From: Chara braunii
Taxonomy: Eukaryota; Streptophyta; Charophyceae; Charales; Characeae
Direction of reading: 5' to 3'
Length of the DNA stretch: 51,389 nucleotides
Assembly: GCA_003427395.1 (NCBI GenBank)
Contig: BFEA01001085.1
Span: 67,437 to 118,825, forward strand
The position numbers and the translations under genes were made by a program. The notes below the pieces were generated by a model that saw only the letters and a program-made list of their open reading frames with translations, ran no database searches and was not told the origin of the DNA. Of this stretch, positions 33,580 to 46,870 are shown one piece after another; position 1 is the stretch's first letter; each line of letters starts with the position of its first letter.

Positions 33580-33873
33580 GGTTTGGGTTACCATAAGGCG
33601 TGGGTTTGGGTTATTAATGGGCGTGGGTTGGCGTGGGTTTGGGTTACTAGTGGGCGTGAAATTGGGTTACTAGTGGGCGTGGGTTTGGGTTACTAGTAGG
33701 CGTGGGTTTGGGTTTGGTGTGGGTTTGGGTTTCTAGTGGGCATGGGTTTCTAGTGGGCATGGGTTTGGGTTAGTGGTGGGCGTGGGTTTGGGTTACTAGT
33801 GGGTGTGGTTTTGGAGTGGGTTCGGGTTACTAGTGGGCGTGGGTTTGGCGTGGGTTTGGGTTACTAGTGGGCC
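33580..33873 (-). repeat. Inverted satellite block, second junction class
   Basis: Left switch CCCACTAGGTTTGGG, which omits the usual ACTAGTGGG pivot. Right switch ACTAGTGGGCCTACTAGT. Confidence 0.9.
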
Positions 33874-36545
33874 TACTAGTAACCCAAACCCACGCCCGCT
33901 AGTAACCCAAACCCATGCCAAACCCACGCCCACTAGTAAACCAAACCCANCCAAACCCACGCCCACTAGTAAACCAAACCCACGCCAAACCCACGCCCAC
34001 TAGTAACCCAAACCCAAGCCAATCCCACGCCCACTAGTAACCCAAACCCATGCCCACTAGTAGCCCAAACCGACGGTCACTAGTAACCCCAACCCACGCC
34101 CACTAGTAACCCAAACCCACGCCCACTAGTAACCCAAACCCATGCCAAACCCTCGCCAAACGCACGCCCACTAGTAACCCAAACCTAAACCCACGCCCAA
34201 TAGAAATCTTAAACACAAGCCCACTAGAAACCCAAACCCACGCCAAACCCACGCCCGCAACACCCAAACCCATGCCCACTGGTCACCCAAACCCACGCCC
34301 ACTAGTAACCCAAACCCACGCCCACTAGTAACAGAAACCCACGCCAAATAGTACCCCAGACCCATGCCTACCAGTAACATAAACCCACGCCCACGACTAA
34401 CCCAAACCCACGCTAAACCCATGCCCACTAGTAACCAAAACCCACACCCACAAGTAACCGAAGCCCATGAGCCCACAAGTAACCCAAACCCACGCCCACT
34501 ATTATTCCACGCCCACTAGCAACGTAAACCCACTCCCACTATTAACCCAAAACCACGCCCACTAGTAACCTCAACCCCCGGCCACGAGTAGCCCAAACCC
34601 ACGCCCACAAGTAACCCAAACCCACGCCCACTAGTAACCCAAACCCAGGCCCACTAGTAACCCAAACCTACACCCACTAGTAACCCAAACCCACGCCCAC
34701 TATTAACCCAAACCCACGCCCACTAGTAACCCAAACCCAAGCCGACGCCCACTAGCAACCCAAACCGACGCCCACTAGTAACCGAAAACCACGCCCACTT
34801 GTATTCCACGCCCACTTGTAACCCAAACCCATGCCCGCTAGTAACCCAAACCCACCCCCACTAGTAACCCAAACACACGCCAACCCACCCCCACTAGTAA
34901 CCCGAACCCACCCGCACTAGTAACCCAAACCCACGCCTACTAGTGACCAAAACCCACGCCCACTAGTAACCCAAACCCATGCCAAACCCTCGCTAAACCC
35001 ACGCCCACTAGTAACCCAAACCCAAACCCACGCCCAATAGAAATCTCAAACACAAGCCCACTAGTAACCCCAACCCACGCCAAACCCACACCCACTAGAA
35101 CCCACACCCATACCCACTGGTCACTTAAACCCACACCCACTAGTAAACCAAATCCACAGCCAGTAGTAACCCAAACCCACGCGTACTAGGAACAGAAACC
35201 CACGCCCAATAGTAACCCAAACCCATGCCCACGAGTAACATAAACCCACGCCCACTTCTAACCCAAACCCACGCTAAACCCACGCCCACTAGTAACCAAA
35301 ACCCACACTCACTAGTAACCCAAACCCACGAGCCCACTAGTAACCCAAACCCACGCCCACTAGTATTCCATGCCCACTAGTAACACAAACCCACTCCAAC
35401 TAGAAACCCAAAACCACGCCCAGTAGTAACCCCAACCCATGCCCACGAGTAGCCCAAACCCGCGCCCACAAGTATCCCAAACCACGCCCACTAGTAACCC
35501 AAACCAAGGCTCACTAGAAACCCAAACCCACGCCTACTAGTAACCCAAACCCACGCCCAATAGTAACCCAAACCCACGCCCACTAGTAGCCCAAATCCAC
35601 AGCCACTAGTAACCCAAACCCACGCCCACTTGTATCCCAAACCCACGCCCACTAGTAACCGAAACCCATGCCAAACCTTCGCTGAACCCACTCCCGCTAG
35701 TAACTTAAACCCACGCCCACTAGTAACCTTAACCGAAACGCACGCCCACAAGTAACCCAAACCCAAAGCCACTAGTAACCCAAGCCCACGCCAAACCCAT
35801 GCCCACTAGAACCCAAACCCACGCCTACTGGTCACCCCAACCCACGCCAAACCCACGCCAAACCCACGCCCGCTAGTAACCCAAACCCACGCCTACTAGT
35901 AACCCAAACCCACTCCCAATAGTAACCCAAACCCGCTTCCACTAGTTGCCCAAATCCACAGCCACGAGTAACCCAAACCCACGCCCACTTGTATCCCAAA
36001 CCCACCCCCACTAGTAACCCAAACCCATGACAAACCCTCGCCAAACCCACGCCCACAAGTTACCCAAACCCACACCCACTAGTAACCCAAACCCACGCCC
36101 ACTAGTAACCTTAACCCAAACGCACGCCCACTAGTAACCCAAACCCAAACCCAGTAGTAACCCAAACCCACGCCAACCCCACGCCCACTAGAACCCAAAC
36201 CCACGCCCATTGGTCACCCAAACCCACGGCCACTAGTAAACCAAATCCGCGGCCGCTAGTAACCCAAACCCACGCCCACCAGTAACCCGAACCCACGCCC
36301 ATCAGTAATATAAACCCACACCCACTAGTAACCCTAACCAACGCCAAACCCACGTCCACTAGTAACCGAAACCCACACTCACTAGTAACCCAAACCCACA
36401 AGCCCACTAGTAACCCAAACCCACGCCCACTAGTATTCCACGCCCACTAGTAATGCAAACCCACGCCCACTAGTAACCTAAACCCATGCTAACTAGTAAC
36501 CCAAACCCACGCCCACTAGTGACCCAAACCCACGCCCACAAGTAA

Positions 36546-36621
36546 NNNNNNNNNNNNNNNNNNNNNNNNNNNNNNNNNNNNNNNNNNNNNNNNNNNNNNN
36601 NNNNNNNNNNNNNNNNNNNNN
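36546..36621. other. Assembly gap (76 N) in satellite
   Basis: Undetermined bases within the array, flanked by satellite on both sides. Confidence 0.99.
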
Positions 36622-37084
36622 CTAGTAACCCAAACCCACGCCCACTAGTAACCCAAACCCACGCCCGCTAGTAACCAAAACCCAAGCCCACTAGTAACCC
36701 AAACCCACACCAAACCCACGCCCACTAGAACCCAAACCCACAGCAACTGGTCACCCAAAACCACGCCCACTAGTTAACCAAATCCACGCCCACTAGTAAC
36801 CCAAACCCACGCCCACTAGTAACCTTCACCCACGCCCACTAGTAACCCTAACCCATGCCCACTAGTAACATAAACCCACGGCCACTAGTAACCCAAACCC
36901 ACGCCAAACCCTTGCCCACTAGTAACCCAAACCCACACCAAACCCACGCCCACTAGTAACCCATTGGCAAACCCACACCCACTAGTAACCCAAACCGACG
37001 AGCCCACTAGTAACCCTAACCCACGCCCACTAGTATTCCACGCCCACTAGTAACGCCAAACCCACGCCAAACCCATGCCCACTA

Positions 37085-37333
37085 GGTTTGGGTAACTATT
37101 AGGCGTGGGTTTGGCTTGGGTTTGGGTTACTAGTGGGCGTGGGTTGGTGTGGGTTTGGGTTACCTGTGGGCGTGAGTTAGGGTTACTACTGGGCGTGGGT
37201 TTGGGTAGTGGGCGTGGCTTTAGGTTACTAGTGGGCGTGGGCTTGGGTTTGGTGTGGGTTTGGGTTTCTAGTGGGCATGGGTTTGGGTTAGTAGTGGGCG
37301 TGGGTTTGGCTTGGGTTTGGGTGACTAGTGGGC
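37085..37333 (-). repeat. Inverted satellite block, second junction class
   Basis: Left switch CCCACTAGGTTTGGG, right switch GACTAGTGGGCCTACTAGT. Confidence 0.9.
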
Positions 37334-37533
37334 CTACTAGTAACCCAAACCCACGCCCGCTAGTGAGCCAAACCCACGCCAAACCCACGCCGACTACTAA
37401 CCCAAACCCACGCCCACTAGTAACCCAAACCCACGCCCATTAGTAACCCAAACCCACGCCCAATAGTAGCCTAAACCGACGGCCACTAGTAACCCAAACC
37501 CACGCTCACTAGTAATCAAAACCTACGCCCACT

Positions 37534-37736
37534 GGAGAGAAGGTTAACCACATTCGTATTTTTCATCACCACTCTAGATCACCCTTCACCACTTCAGCTT
37601 GCCTCAACAGGTGGTTTTTAGGGTCTTCGGACGTTTCACCACTTCATGACCATTAAGGTTCGAAAATCCTGAATTGTCCTGAAGTGGTGAAAGTTCAGGA
37701 GACCCTGAAAACCACCTTTTTAGGCAGGCTGCATCC
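37534..37736. repeat. Foldback-like segment in satellite, copy 3
   Basis: Arms at about 37601-37659 and 37669-37730. Both junctions are the same as copy 2, so it was duplicated together with the surrounding satellite. Confidence 0.88.
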
Positions 37737-38001
37737 ACGCCCACAAGTAACCCAAACCCACACCCACTAGTAACCCAAACCCACGCCCAATAGTAACCCA
37801 AACCCGTAAACACCAGTAACATAAACCCACGCCCACTACTAACCCAAACCCACGCGAAACCTACGCCCACTAGTAACCCATTGGCAAACCCACACCCACT
37901 AGTAACCCAAACCCACGATCCCACGAGTAACTCTAACCCACACCCACTAGTATTCCACGCCCACTAGTAATGCCAAACCCACGCCAAACCCACGCACAAT
38001 A

Positions 38002-38313
38002 GGTTTCGGTTACCAGTGGGTGTGGGTTTGGGTTACTAACGGGCGTGGGTTGGCCTGGGTTTGGGTTAGTAGTGGGCGTGAAATTGGGTTACTAGTGGGC
38101 GTGGGTTTGGGTAGTGGGCGTGGGTTTGGGTTACTAGTGGGCCTAGGTTTGGGTTTCTAGTGGGCATGGGTTTCTAATGGGCATGGGTTTCTAGTGGGCA
38201 TGGGTTTGGGTTAGTGGTGGGCGTGGGTTTGGGTTACCAGTGGGCGTGGTTTTGGCGTGGGTTTGGGTTACTAGTGGGCGTGGGTTGGGCGTGGGTTTGG
38301 GTTACTAGTGGGC
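38002..38313 (-). repeat. Inverted satellite block, second junction class
   Basis: Left switch CACAATAGGTTTCGG, right switch ACTAGTGGGCCTACTAGT. It is the higher-order counterpart of 33580-33873. Confidence 0.9.
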
Positions 38314-41300
38314 CTACTAGTAACCGAAACCCATGCCCGCTAGTAACCCAAACCCACGCCAAACCCACGCCGACTAGTATCCTAAGCCCACGCCAAACCC
38401 ACGCCCACTAGTAACCCAAACCCACGCCCACTAGTGGCCCAAACCGACGGTCACTAGTAACCCAAACCCACGCCCACTAGTAACCCAAACCCACGCCAAC
38501 TAGTAACCCAAACCCATGCCAAACCCTCGCCAAACGCACGCCCACTAGTAACCCAAACCCAAACTCACGCCCAATAGAAATCTCAAACACAAGCCCACTA
38601 GTAACCCAAACCCACGCCAAACCCACGCCAAACCCACGCCCACAACACCCAAGCCCATGCCCACTGGTCACCCAAACCCACGCCCACCAGTAAACCAAAT
38701 CCACGCCCACTAGTAACCCAAACCCACGCCCACTAGTAACAGAAACCCATGCCAAATAATAACCCAAACCCATCTTCACCAGTAACATAAACCCACGCCC
38801 ACTACTAACCCAAACCCACGCTAAACCCATGCTTACTAGTAACTAAAACCCACACCCACTAGTAACCCAAACCCATGAGCCCACTAGTAACCCAAACCCA
38901 CACCCACTAGTATTCCACGCCCACTAGTAACGTAAACCCACTCCCACTATTAACCCAAAACCACACCCACTAGTAACCCCAACCCATGCCCACAAGTAGC
39001 CCAAACCCACGCCCACAAGTAACCCAAACCCACGCCCACTAAGAACCCAAACCCACACCCACTATTAACCCAAACCTACACCCACTAGTAACCCAAACCC
39101 ACGCCCACTATTAACCCAAACTTACGCCCACTAGTAACCCAAACCCAAGCCGACGCCCACTAGCAACCCAAACCCACGCCCACTAGTAATCGAAAACCAC
39201 CCTGACTTGTATTCCACGCCCACTTGTAACCCAAACCCATGCCCGCTAGTAACCCAAACCCACCCCCACGAGTAACTCAAACCCATGCCAACCCACCCCC
39301 ACGAGTAACCCAAACCCACCCCCACTAGTAACCTAAGCCCACGCCTACTAGTAACCAGAACCCACGCCCACAAGTAACCCAAACCCATGCCAAACCCTCG
39401 CCAATTCCACGCCCACTAGTAACCCAAACCCAAACCCACGCTAAACCCACGCCCACTGGTCACCCAAACCCATGCCCACTGGTCACCCAAACCCACGCCC
39501 ACTAGTAAAGCAAATCCACACCCACTAGTAACCCAAACCCATGCGTACTCGTAACAGAAACCCACGCCCAATAGTAACCCAAACCCATGCCCATGAGTAA
39601 CATAAACCCACGCCCACTGCTAACCCAAACCCACGCTAAACCGACGCCCACAAGTAACCAAAACCCACACTCACTAGTAACCCAAACCCACGAGCCCACT
39701 AGTAACTTAAACCCACGCCCACTAGTATTCCATGCCCACTAGTAACACAAACCCACTCCCACTAGAAACCCAAAACCACGCCTAGTAGTAACCTTAACCC
39801 ACGCCCACGAGTAGCCCAAACCCACGCCCACAAGTAACACAAACCCACGCCCACTAGTAACCCAAACCCAGGCTCACTAGTAACCCAAACCCACGCCCAC
39901 TAGTAACCAAAACCCACGCCCAACAGTAACCCAAACCCACGCCCACTAGTAGCACAAATCCACAGCCACTAGTAACCTAAGCCCACGCCCACTTGTATCC
40001 CAAACCCACGCCCACTAGTAACCCAAACCCATGCCAAGCCTTCGCCAAACCCACGCCCACTCGTAACTTAAGCCCACGCCCACTAGTAACCTTAACCAAA
40101 ACGCACGCCCACTAGTAACCCAAACCCAAACCCAGTAGTAACCCAAACCCACGCCAAACCCACGCCCACTAGAACCCAAACCCACGCCCAGTGGTAACCC
40201 CAACCCACGCCAAACACACGCCAAACCCACGCCCACTAGTAACCCAAACCCACGCCCACTAGTAACCCAAACCCACTCCCAATAGTAACCCAAACCCACG
40301 CCCACTAGTAGCCCAATTCCACAGCCACGAGTAACCCAAACCCACGCCCACTTGTATCCCAAACCCACGCCCACTAGTAACCCAAACCCATGCCAAACCC
40401 TCGCCAAACCCACGCCCACTAGTAACCCAAACCCACGCCCACTAGTAACCCAAACCCACGCCCACTAGTAACCCAAACCCACGCCCACTAGTAACCTTAA
40501 CCCAAACGGACGCCCACTACTAACCCAAACCCAAGCCAAGTAGTAACCCAAACCCACGCCAACCCCACGCCCACTAGAAACCAAACCCACCCCTATTGGT
40601 CACCCAAACCCACGCCCACTAGTAAACCAAATCCACACCCGCTAGTAACCCAAACCCACGCCCACCAGTAACCCGAACCCACGCCCATCAGTAATAGAAA
40701 CCCACACCCACTAGTAACCCAAACCCACGCCAAACCGACGCCCACTAGTAACCGAAACCAATACTCACTAGTAACTTAAAGCCACAAGCCCACTAGTAAC
40801 CCAAACCCACGCCCACTAGTATTCCACGCACACTAGTAACGCAAACCCACGCCTACTAGTAACCTAAGCCCACGCCCACTAGTAACCCAAACCCACGCCC
40901 ACTAGTGACCCAAACCCACGCCCGCAAGTAACCCAAGCCCACGCCCACTAGTAACCCAAACCCACGCCCACTAGTAACCCAAACCCACGCCCACTAGTAA
41001 CCCAAGCCCACACCCATTAGTAACCCAAACCCAAGCCCACTAGTAACCCAAACCCATACCAAACCTACGCCCACTAGAACCCAAACCCACAGCGACTGGT
41101 CAGCCAAAGCCACGCTCACTAGTTAACCAAATCCATGCCCACTAGTAATCCAAACCCACGCCCACTAGCAACCCAAACCCACACCCACTAGTAACCCAAA
41201 CCCATGCCCACTAGTAACATAAACCCACGCCCACTAGTAACCCAAACCCACGCCAAACCCTTGCCCACTAGTAACCCATACCCACATCAAACCCACGCCC

Positions 41301-41432
41301 ACTAGTAACCCATTGGCAAACCTTCACCCACTAGTAACTGAAATCGACGAGCCCACTAGTAACCCTAACCCACGCCCACTAGTATTCCACGACCACTAGT
41401 AACGCCAAACGCACGCCAAACCCATGCCCACA

Positions 41433-41705
41433 AGGTTTGGGATACTATTAGGCATGGGTTTGGCTTTGGTTTGGGTTACTAGTGGGCGTGGGTTGGCGTG
41501 GGTTTAGGTTACTTGTGGGCGTGAGTTTGGGTTACTACTGGCCATGGGTTTGGGTAGTGGGCGTGGCTTTAGGTTACTAGTGGGCGTGGGTTTGGGTTTG
41601 GTGTGTGTTTGGGTTTCTAGTGGGCATGGGTTTGGGTTAGTGGTGGGCGTGAGTCTGGGTTACTAGTGGGCGTGGGTTTGGCTTGGGTTTGGGTGACTAG
41701 TGGGC
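41433..41705 (-). repeat. Inverted satellite block, second junction class
   Basis: Left switch CCCACAAGGTTTGGG, right switch GACTAGTGGGCCTACTAGT. Counterpart of 37085-37333. Confidence 0.9.
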
Positions 41706-44371
41706 CTACTAGTAACCCAAACCCACACCCGCTAGTGACCCAAACCCACGCCAAACCCACGCCCACTACTAACCCAAACCCACGCCAAACCCACGCCCAC
41801 AAGTAACCCAACCCCACGCCTACTAGTAACCCAAACCCACGCCCACTAGTAGCCCAAACCGACGACCACTAGTAACCCAAACCTACGCCCACTAGTAACC
41901 CAAACCCACGCCCACTAGTAATCCAAACCCATGCCAAACCCTCGCCAAACGGACGCCCACTAGTAACCCAAACCCAAACCCACGCCCAATAGAAATCCCA
42001 AACACAAGCCCACTAGTAACCCAAACCCACGCCAAACCCACGCCCACTAGAACCCAAGCCCATGCCCACTGGTCACCCAAACCCACACCCACTACTAAAC
42101 GAAATCGAAGCCCACTAGTAACCCAAACCCACGCGCACTAGCAACAGAAACCCACGCCCAATAGTAACCCAAACCCATGCCCATCAGTAACATAAACTCA
42201 CGCCCACTACGAACCCAAATCCACGCTAAACCCACGCCCACTACTAACCAAAACCCACACCCACTAGTAACCCAAACCCATGAGCGCACCAGTAACCCAA
42301 ACCCACGCCCACTACTATTCCATGCCCACTAGTAACGCAAACCCACTCCCACTAGTAACCCAAAACCACGCCCACTAGGAACCCGAACCCACGCCCACGA
42401 GTAGCCCAAACCCACGCCCACAAGTAACCCAAACCAACACCCACTAGTAACCCAAACCGACGCCCACTAGTAACTCTAACCCACGCCCACTAGTAACCCG
42501 AACCCATGCCCACTATTAACCCAAACCCACGCCCACTAGTAACCCAAACCCAAACCCACTCCCACTAGTAACCGAAAACCATGCCCACTAGTATTCCACG
42601 CCCACTAGTAACCCAAACCCACCCCCACTAGTAACCCAAACCCACGCCAAACGCACGCCAAACCCACGCCCACTAGCAACCCAAACCCACACCCACTAGT
42701 AACCCAAACCCACGCCCAATAGTAACCCAAACCCACGCGTACTAGTAGCCCAAATTCACAACCACTAGTAACCCAAACCCATGCCCACTTGTATCCCAAA
42801 CCCACGCCCACTATTAACCCAAACCCATGTCAAACCCTCGCCAAACCCACACCCACTAGTAACCCAAACCCACGCCCACTAGTAACCCAAACCCAAACCC
42901 ACTCCCACTAGTAACCCAAACCCAAACGTAGTAGTTACCCAAACCTATGCCAAACCCACGCCCACTAGAACCCAAACCCACGCCCACTGGTCTCCCAAAC
43001 CCACGCCCACTAGTAAACCAAATCCACGTTCGCTAGTAACCAAAACCCGCGCCAACCAGTAACCCAAACTCACGCCCATCTGTAATATAAACCCACACCC
43101 ACTAGTAACCCAAACCCACGCCAAACCCACGCCTACTTGTAACCCAAGCCAACACTCACGAGTAACCCAAACCCACGAGCCCACTAGTAACCCAAACCCA
43201 CGCCCACTGGTATTCCACGCCCACTAGTAACGCAAACCCACGCCCACTAGTAACCCAAACCCACGCCCGCTAGTAACCCAAACGCACGCCCACTAGTGAC
43301 CCAAGCCCACGCCCACAAGTAACCCAAAACCACACCCACTAGTAACCCAAACTCACGCCCACTAGTAACCCAAACCCACGCCCACTAGTAACCCAAACCC
43401 ACGCCCACTAGTAAACCAGACCGGCGCCCACTTGTAACCCAGACCCACGCCCACTAGTAACCCAAACCCACGCCCACTAGTAACCCAAACCCAAACCCAC
43501 GCCCACTAGTAACCCAAACCCAAACCCACGCCCACTAGCAACCCAAACCTAGGGTCACTAGTAACCAAAACCCACGCCCACTAGTATTGCCCCCCACTTG
43601 TAACCCAAACCCACGCCCAATAGTAACCCAAACCCACGCCCAGTAGTAACCCAAACCCACACCAAACCCACTAGCACTAGTAACCCAAACCCACTTGCAC
43701 TAGTCACCCAAACCCACGCCATTTAGTAACCCAAAACCACACCCACTAGTAACGCAGACCCACGCAAAACCCACGCCCACTATCAACCCAGACCCTCGCC
43801 CACTAGTAACCCAAACCCACACCCACTAGTAACCTCAATCTACACCCACTAGTAACCCAAACCCACGCCCACTAGTAACCCAAACCCACGCCCACTAGTA
43901 ACACAAACCCACGCCAAACCCATGCCCACTAGTAACCCAAACCCACGCCCACTAGTAACCCAAACCCACGCTCAGTTGTAACCCAAACCCACGCCCACTA
44001 TTAACCCAAACTCAAACCCATGCCCATCAGTAACCCAAGCCCAGGCCCACTAGTAACCCAAACCCACGCCCAAGAGTAACCCAAACCCACGCCCACTAGT
44101 AACCGAAACCCATGCCCACTAGTAACCCAAACTCATGCGCACAAGTAACCCAAGCCCACGCCCACTACCAACCCAAACTCACGCCCATTAGTAACCCAAA
44201 CCCACGCCCACTAGTAACCCAAACCGACGCCCACCAGTAACCCAAACCAAAACCAAACCCACGCCCACTACTAACCGAAACCCACGCCCACTAATAACCT
44301 TAACCCACGCCCACTAGTAACCCAAACCCACGCCAAACCCACGACCAATAGTAACCCAAACCCACGCTAAG

Positions 44372-45257
44372 TAGTGGGCGTGGGTTTGAGTTACTAGTGG
44401 GCGTGGGTTTGGGTTACTAGAGGCCGTGGGTTTTGGTTACTGGTGGGCGTGGGTTTGGGTTACTAGTAGTAGTGGGCGTGGGTTTAAGTTACTAGTGGGA
44501 GGGTGTGGGTTTGGCGTGGGTTTGGTTTACTAGTGAGCGTGGGATTGGGTTACTCGTGGGCGTCGGTGTGGGTTACTAGTGGGCGTGGGTTTAGGTTACT
44601 AGTGGGCGTGGGTTTGGGTTACTAGAGGGCATGGGCTTAGTGTGGATTTGGGTTACTAGTGGGCGTGGGTTTGGTGTGGGTTTGGGTTACTAGTTGGCGT
44701 GGGTTTGGAGTGGGTTTGGGTTACTAGTGGGCGTGAGTTTGGGTTACTAGTGGGTGTGGGTTTGGGTTACTAGTGGTCGTGCGTTTGTGTTACCAGTGGG
44801 CGTGGGTTTGGGTCACTAGTGGGCTTGGGGATGGGCTTGGCGTGGGTTTGGGTTACTAGTGGGCGTGGGTTTGGGTTACTTGTGGGCGTGGGGCTGGGTT
44901 TTTGCGGGGGTTCGGGTTACTAGTGGGCGTGGGTTTGGGTTTGGGTTACTAGTGTGCGTGGGTTTGGCATGGGTTTTGGTTACTGGTGGGCGTGGGTTTG
45001 GCATGGGTTTGGGTTACTAGTGGGTGTGGGTTTGGGTTACTCGTGGGTGGGCATGGGTTTGGCGTGGGTTTGGGTTACTAGTGGGCGTGGGTTTTGGTTA
45101 CTAGTGGGCGTGGGTTTAGAGTGGGTTTGGGTTACTGGTGGGCGTGGGCTTAGCGTGGGTTTGGGTTACTAGCGGGCGTGGGTTTAGCGTGGGTTTGGGT
45201 TACTAGTGGGCGTGGATTTGGGTTACTAGTGGGCGTTGGTTTGGCATGGGTTTGGGT
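44372..45257 (-). repeat. Terminal inverted satellite block
   Basis: Longest reverse block, running to the right edge of the array, where it stops mid-unit at GGGTT before TGACAG. Confidence 0.9.
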
Positions 45258-45657
45258 TGACAGTCGGCGTTGTCGACCGGAAGAAGTGATCTGCCGGCAC
45301 ACCGACCGAACCTTATGCCTCGCGCCGCGTCTGTCACCCAGGGGAGGGCTGGTCGGGGCTTCTGTAACCTGCAAGAAATCAACCCCGTCAGTATCACAAA
45401 AACACGCTAGCACCGCAAAATAAGCCGGCCAACCAGTGACGACGAAACAAGTTATAGAAATGATCAAAACGAGTGTTTTTATTTTGTTCAGAATAATATG
45501 AGAGTTCGCACCATTACTGGTCCTTGGGTCTTGTTTATAGTAAGTGTCTGCAAGTCCCAACCGAACACGACTTGGCCATGAAGTGAACTTGATGCATAGA
45601 AGGCCCCGTACGAGTGTGAACAGTCCCGACACTTGTGCAAATAAGACGGGTGATTTA

Positions 45658-45815
45658 ATAGGCCGGTCTGATCTGGTCTACCCCGGTATAGTCCGTGTTG
45701 ATATGATGTAGTCTCGTCTGACGTGGTCCAGTATGCACTGTCTGTTCTTGTCTGATCTGGTTTAGTTTGGTCCGGCCCGGTCTGGTATCGTCTATTCTTG
45801 TTTGACACGGTGTCG
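45658..45815 (+). repeat. Degenerate pentanucleotide (TCTGG/TCTGA) repeat
   Basis: Phase-keeping 5-bp repeat: GTCTGATCTGGTCTAC and many variants. The peptide frames through it (DQTRPDQT-like) are artefacts. Confidence 0.75.
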
Positions 45816-45917
45816 GGCGGGCGAAGGTAAGTCGGCCACCCGAATTTCGACAGATTGACCTTTAGATTAACTGCCTAGAGAGGAGTTGACCGGTACTTTC
45901 ATCCGAGCCAACGGACG

Positions 45918-45948
45918 AAATTAGGGGTCGGGAAGAGACCCCTAATTT
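45918..45948. other. Perfect 12-bp inverted repeat
   Basis: AAATTAGGGGTC and GACCCCTAATTT with a 7-base GGGAAGA loop. Confidence 0.8.
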
Positions 45949-46119
45949 TCTCCGCGTCAAGTATTGACACTGACCCTTGAAATCGACGATAGGGATGGCC
46001 ATGCCTGTCGCGCCTGGTACCCATTGTTCTCGTCCATTCCGAGCCTGAAACCGAAGCAATTAGCCACGGGACGGGAATATGGGAATAGGCCTTGGCGTGG
46101 CTCTTCTGCGTCATACAAT

Positions 46120-46420
46120 TAATGGGGAAATAATGCCTCGGATTTTTATTAATTTTAATATCAAAATTAAATTAAAAAAAAAAGAATTGAAGATAATACG
46201 AGGAGTGAGAATGATGCAATAATTGCTATTTATTTAAATCTTATCGAATTTAGTTCTTGAGGGAATTACTCACTATTTTCATAATTTTCGGTAATGAAAT
46301 TAAAAATGAAGAAAATAACTAAAAATAATAAAAGAAAGGAAAACCACTCATTATTTAATAGTTGCCTAAATTTTATTAAAAATTATTCGCGACGGATTTT
46401 GGCAAAGATTTATTTATTTA
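46120..46420. other. AT-rich segment
   Basis: A/T-rich with an A10 run and no coding signal. It corresponds in relative position to the AT-rich part of the main LTR. Confidence 0.5.
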
Positions 46421-46599
46421 CCCCGAGTCTGGCGATTCTATCGATCCCCCGATAATTGTGAACCCTCGCGTGATTTATCTGGTTTGCCTGATTTACTTGA
46501 ATGCTACCTTCGCCGTAATGTGGGTGTTATTTCTCGGTTTGCCGCTGATGCTACTCTGGTGTGGCCGCTGGTTCTATTCGGGCACGACACTTTGATTCG

Positions 46600-46870
46600 G
46601 GAGAGGTTCGGAACTATCGCAGCATTGTGGCATTGTACGGTATTCGGTATGGGCCAGATACGGTGTGACTCGGGAAACTGCAGTTCAAGACAAATTTCAG
46701 GTTCGGTGCTGGTTGGGCATCGGTATGGCACAAACCACTGCAGTTCGAGACAGTTGTTTCAGGATCAGTGTTGGGTCGGCATTGGTACGGTACAGGTAGC
46801 AGCGGTTCGGAATGGTTAATTCAGGTTTGACATTGGTATGGAATCGGTGCAGGCTGTTGCAGTTGGGGAA
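46600..46870 (+). repeat. Degenerate repeats of about 60-65 bp
   Basis: Three or four degenerate units with GTTCGG, GGCATCGGTATGGCAC, CTGCAGTTCGAGACAG and TTTCAGG. The wording resembles the subrepeats of the main LTR read in element sense. From about 46870 to 47525 only a short CCTCGG/CCCAGGTACC duplication is visible (47150-47200). Confidence 0.6.

Larger units (their letters stand above)
23487..45257 (+). repeat. 23-bp minisatellite field, main part (21.8 kb)
   Basis: Continuation of the left array. It is mostly C-rich on the plus strand, with eleven blocks in reverse orientation. Variation is dense enough to show higher-order repeats (see findings). Because 23 is not a multiple of 3, three units make 69 bp. 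Open frames through the array give spurious repetitive peptides of the WVTSGRGFGLLVGVGLG kind. Nothing in it looks like a gene. Confidence 0.97.

Noticed and set aside
23487-45257. Many open frames encoding WVTSGRGFGLLVGVGLG-like peptides
   Set aside because: They arise from the 23-bp satellite (three units, 69 bp, 23 residues) and exist wherever the repeat happens to lack stops.
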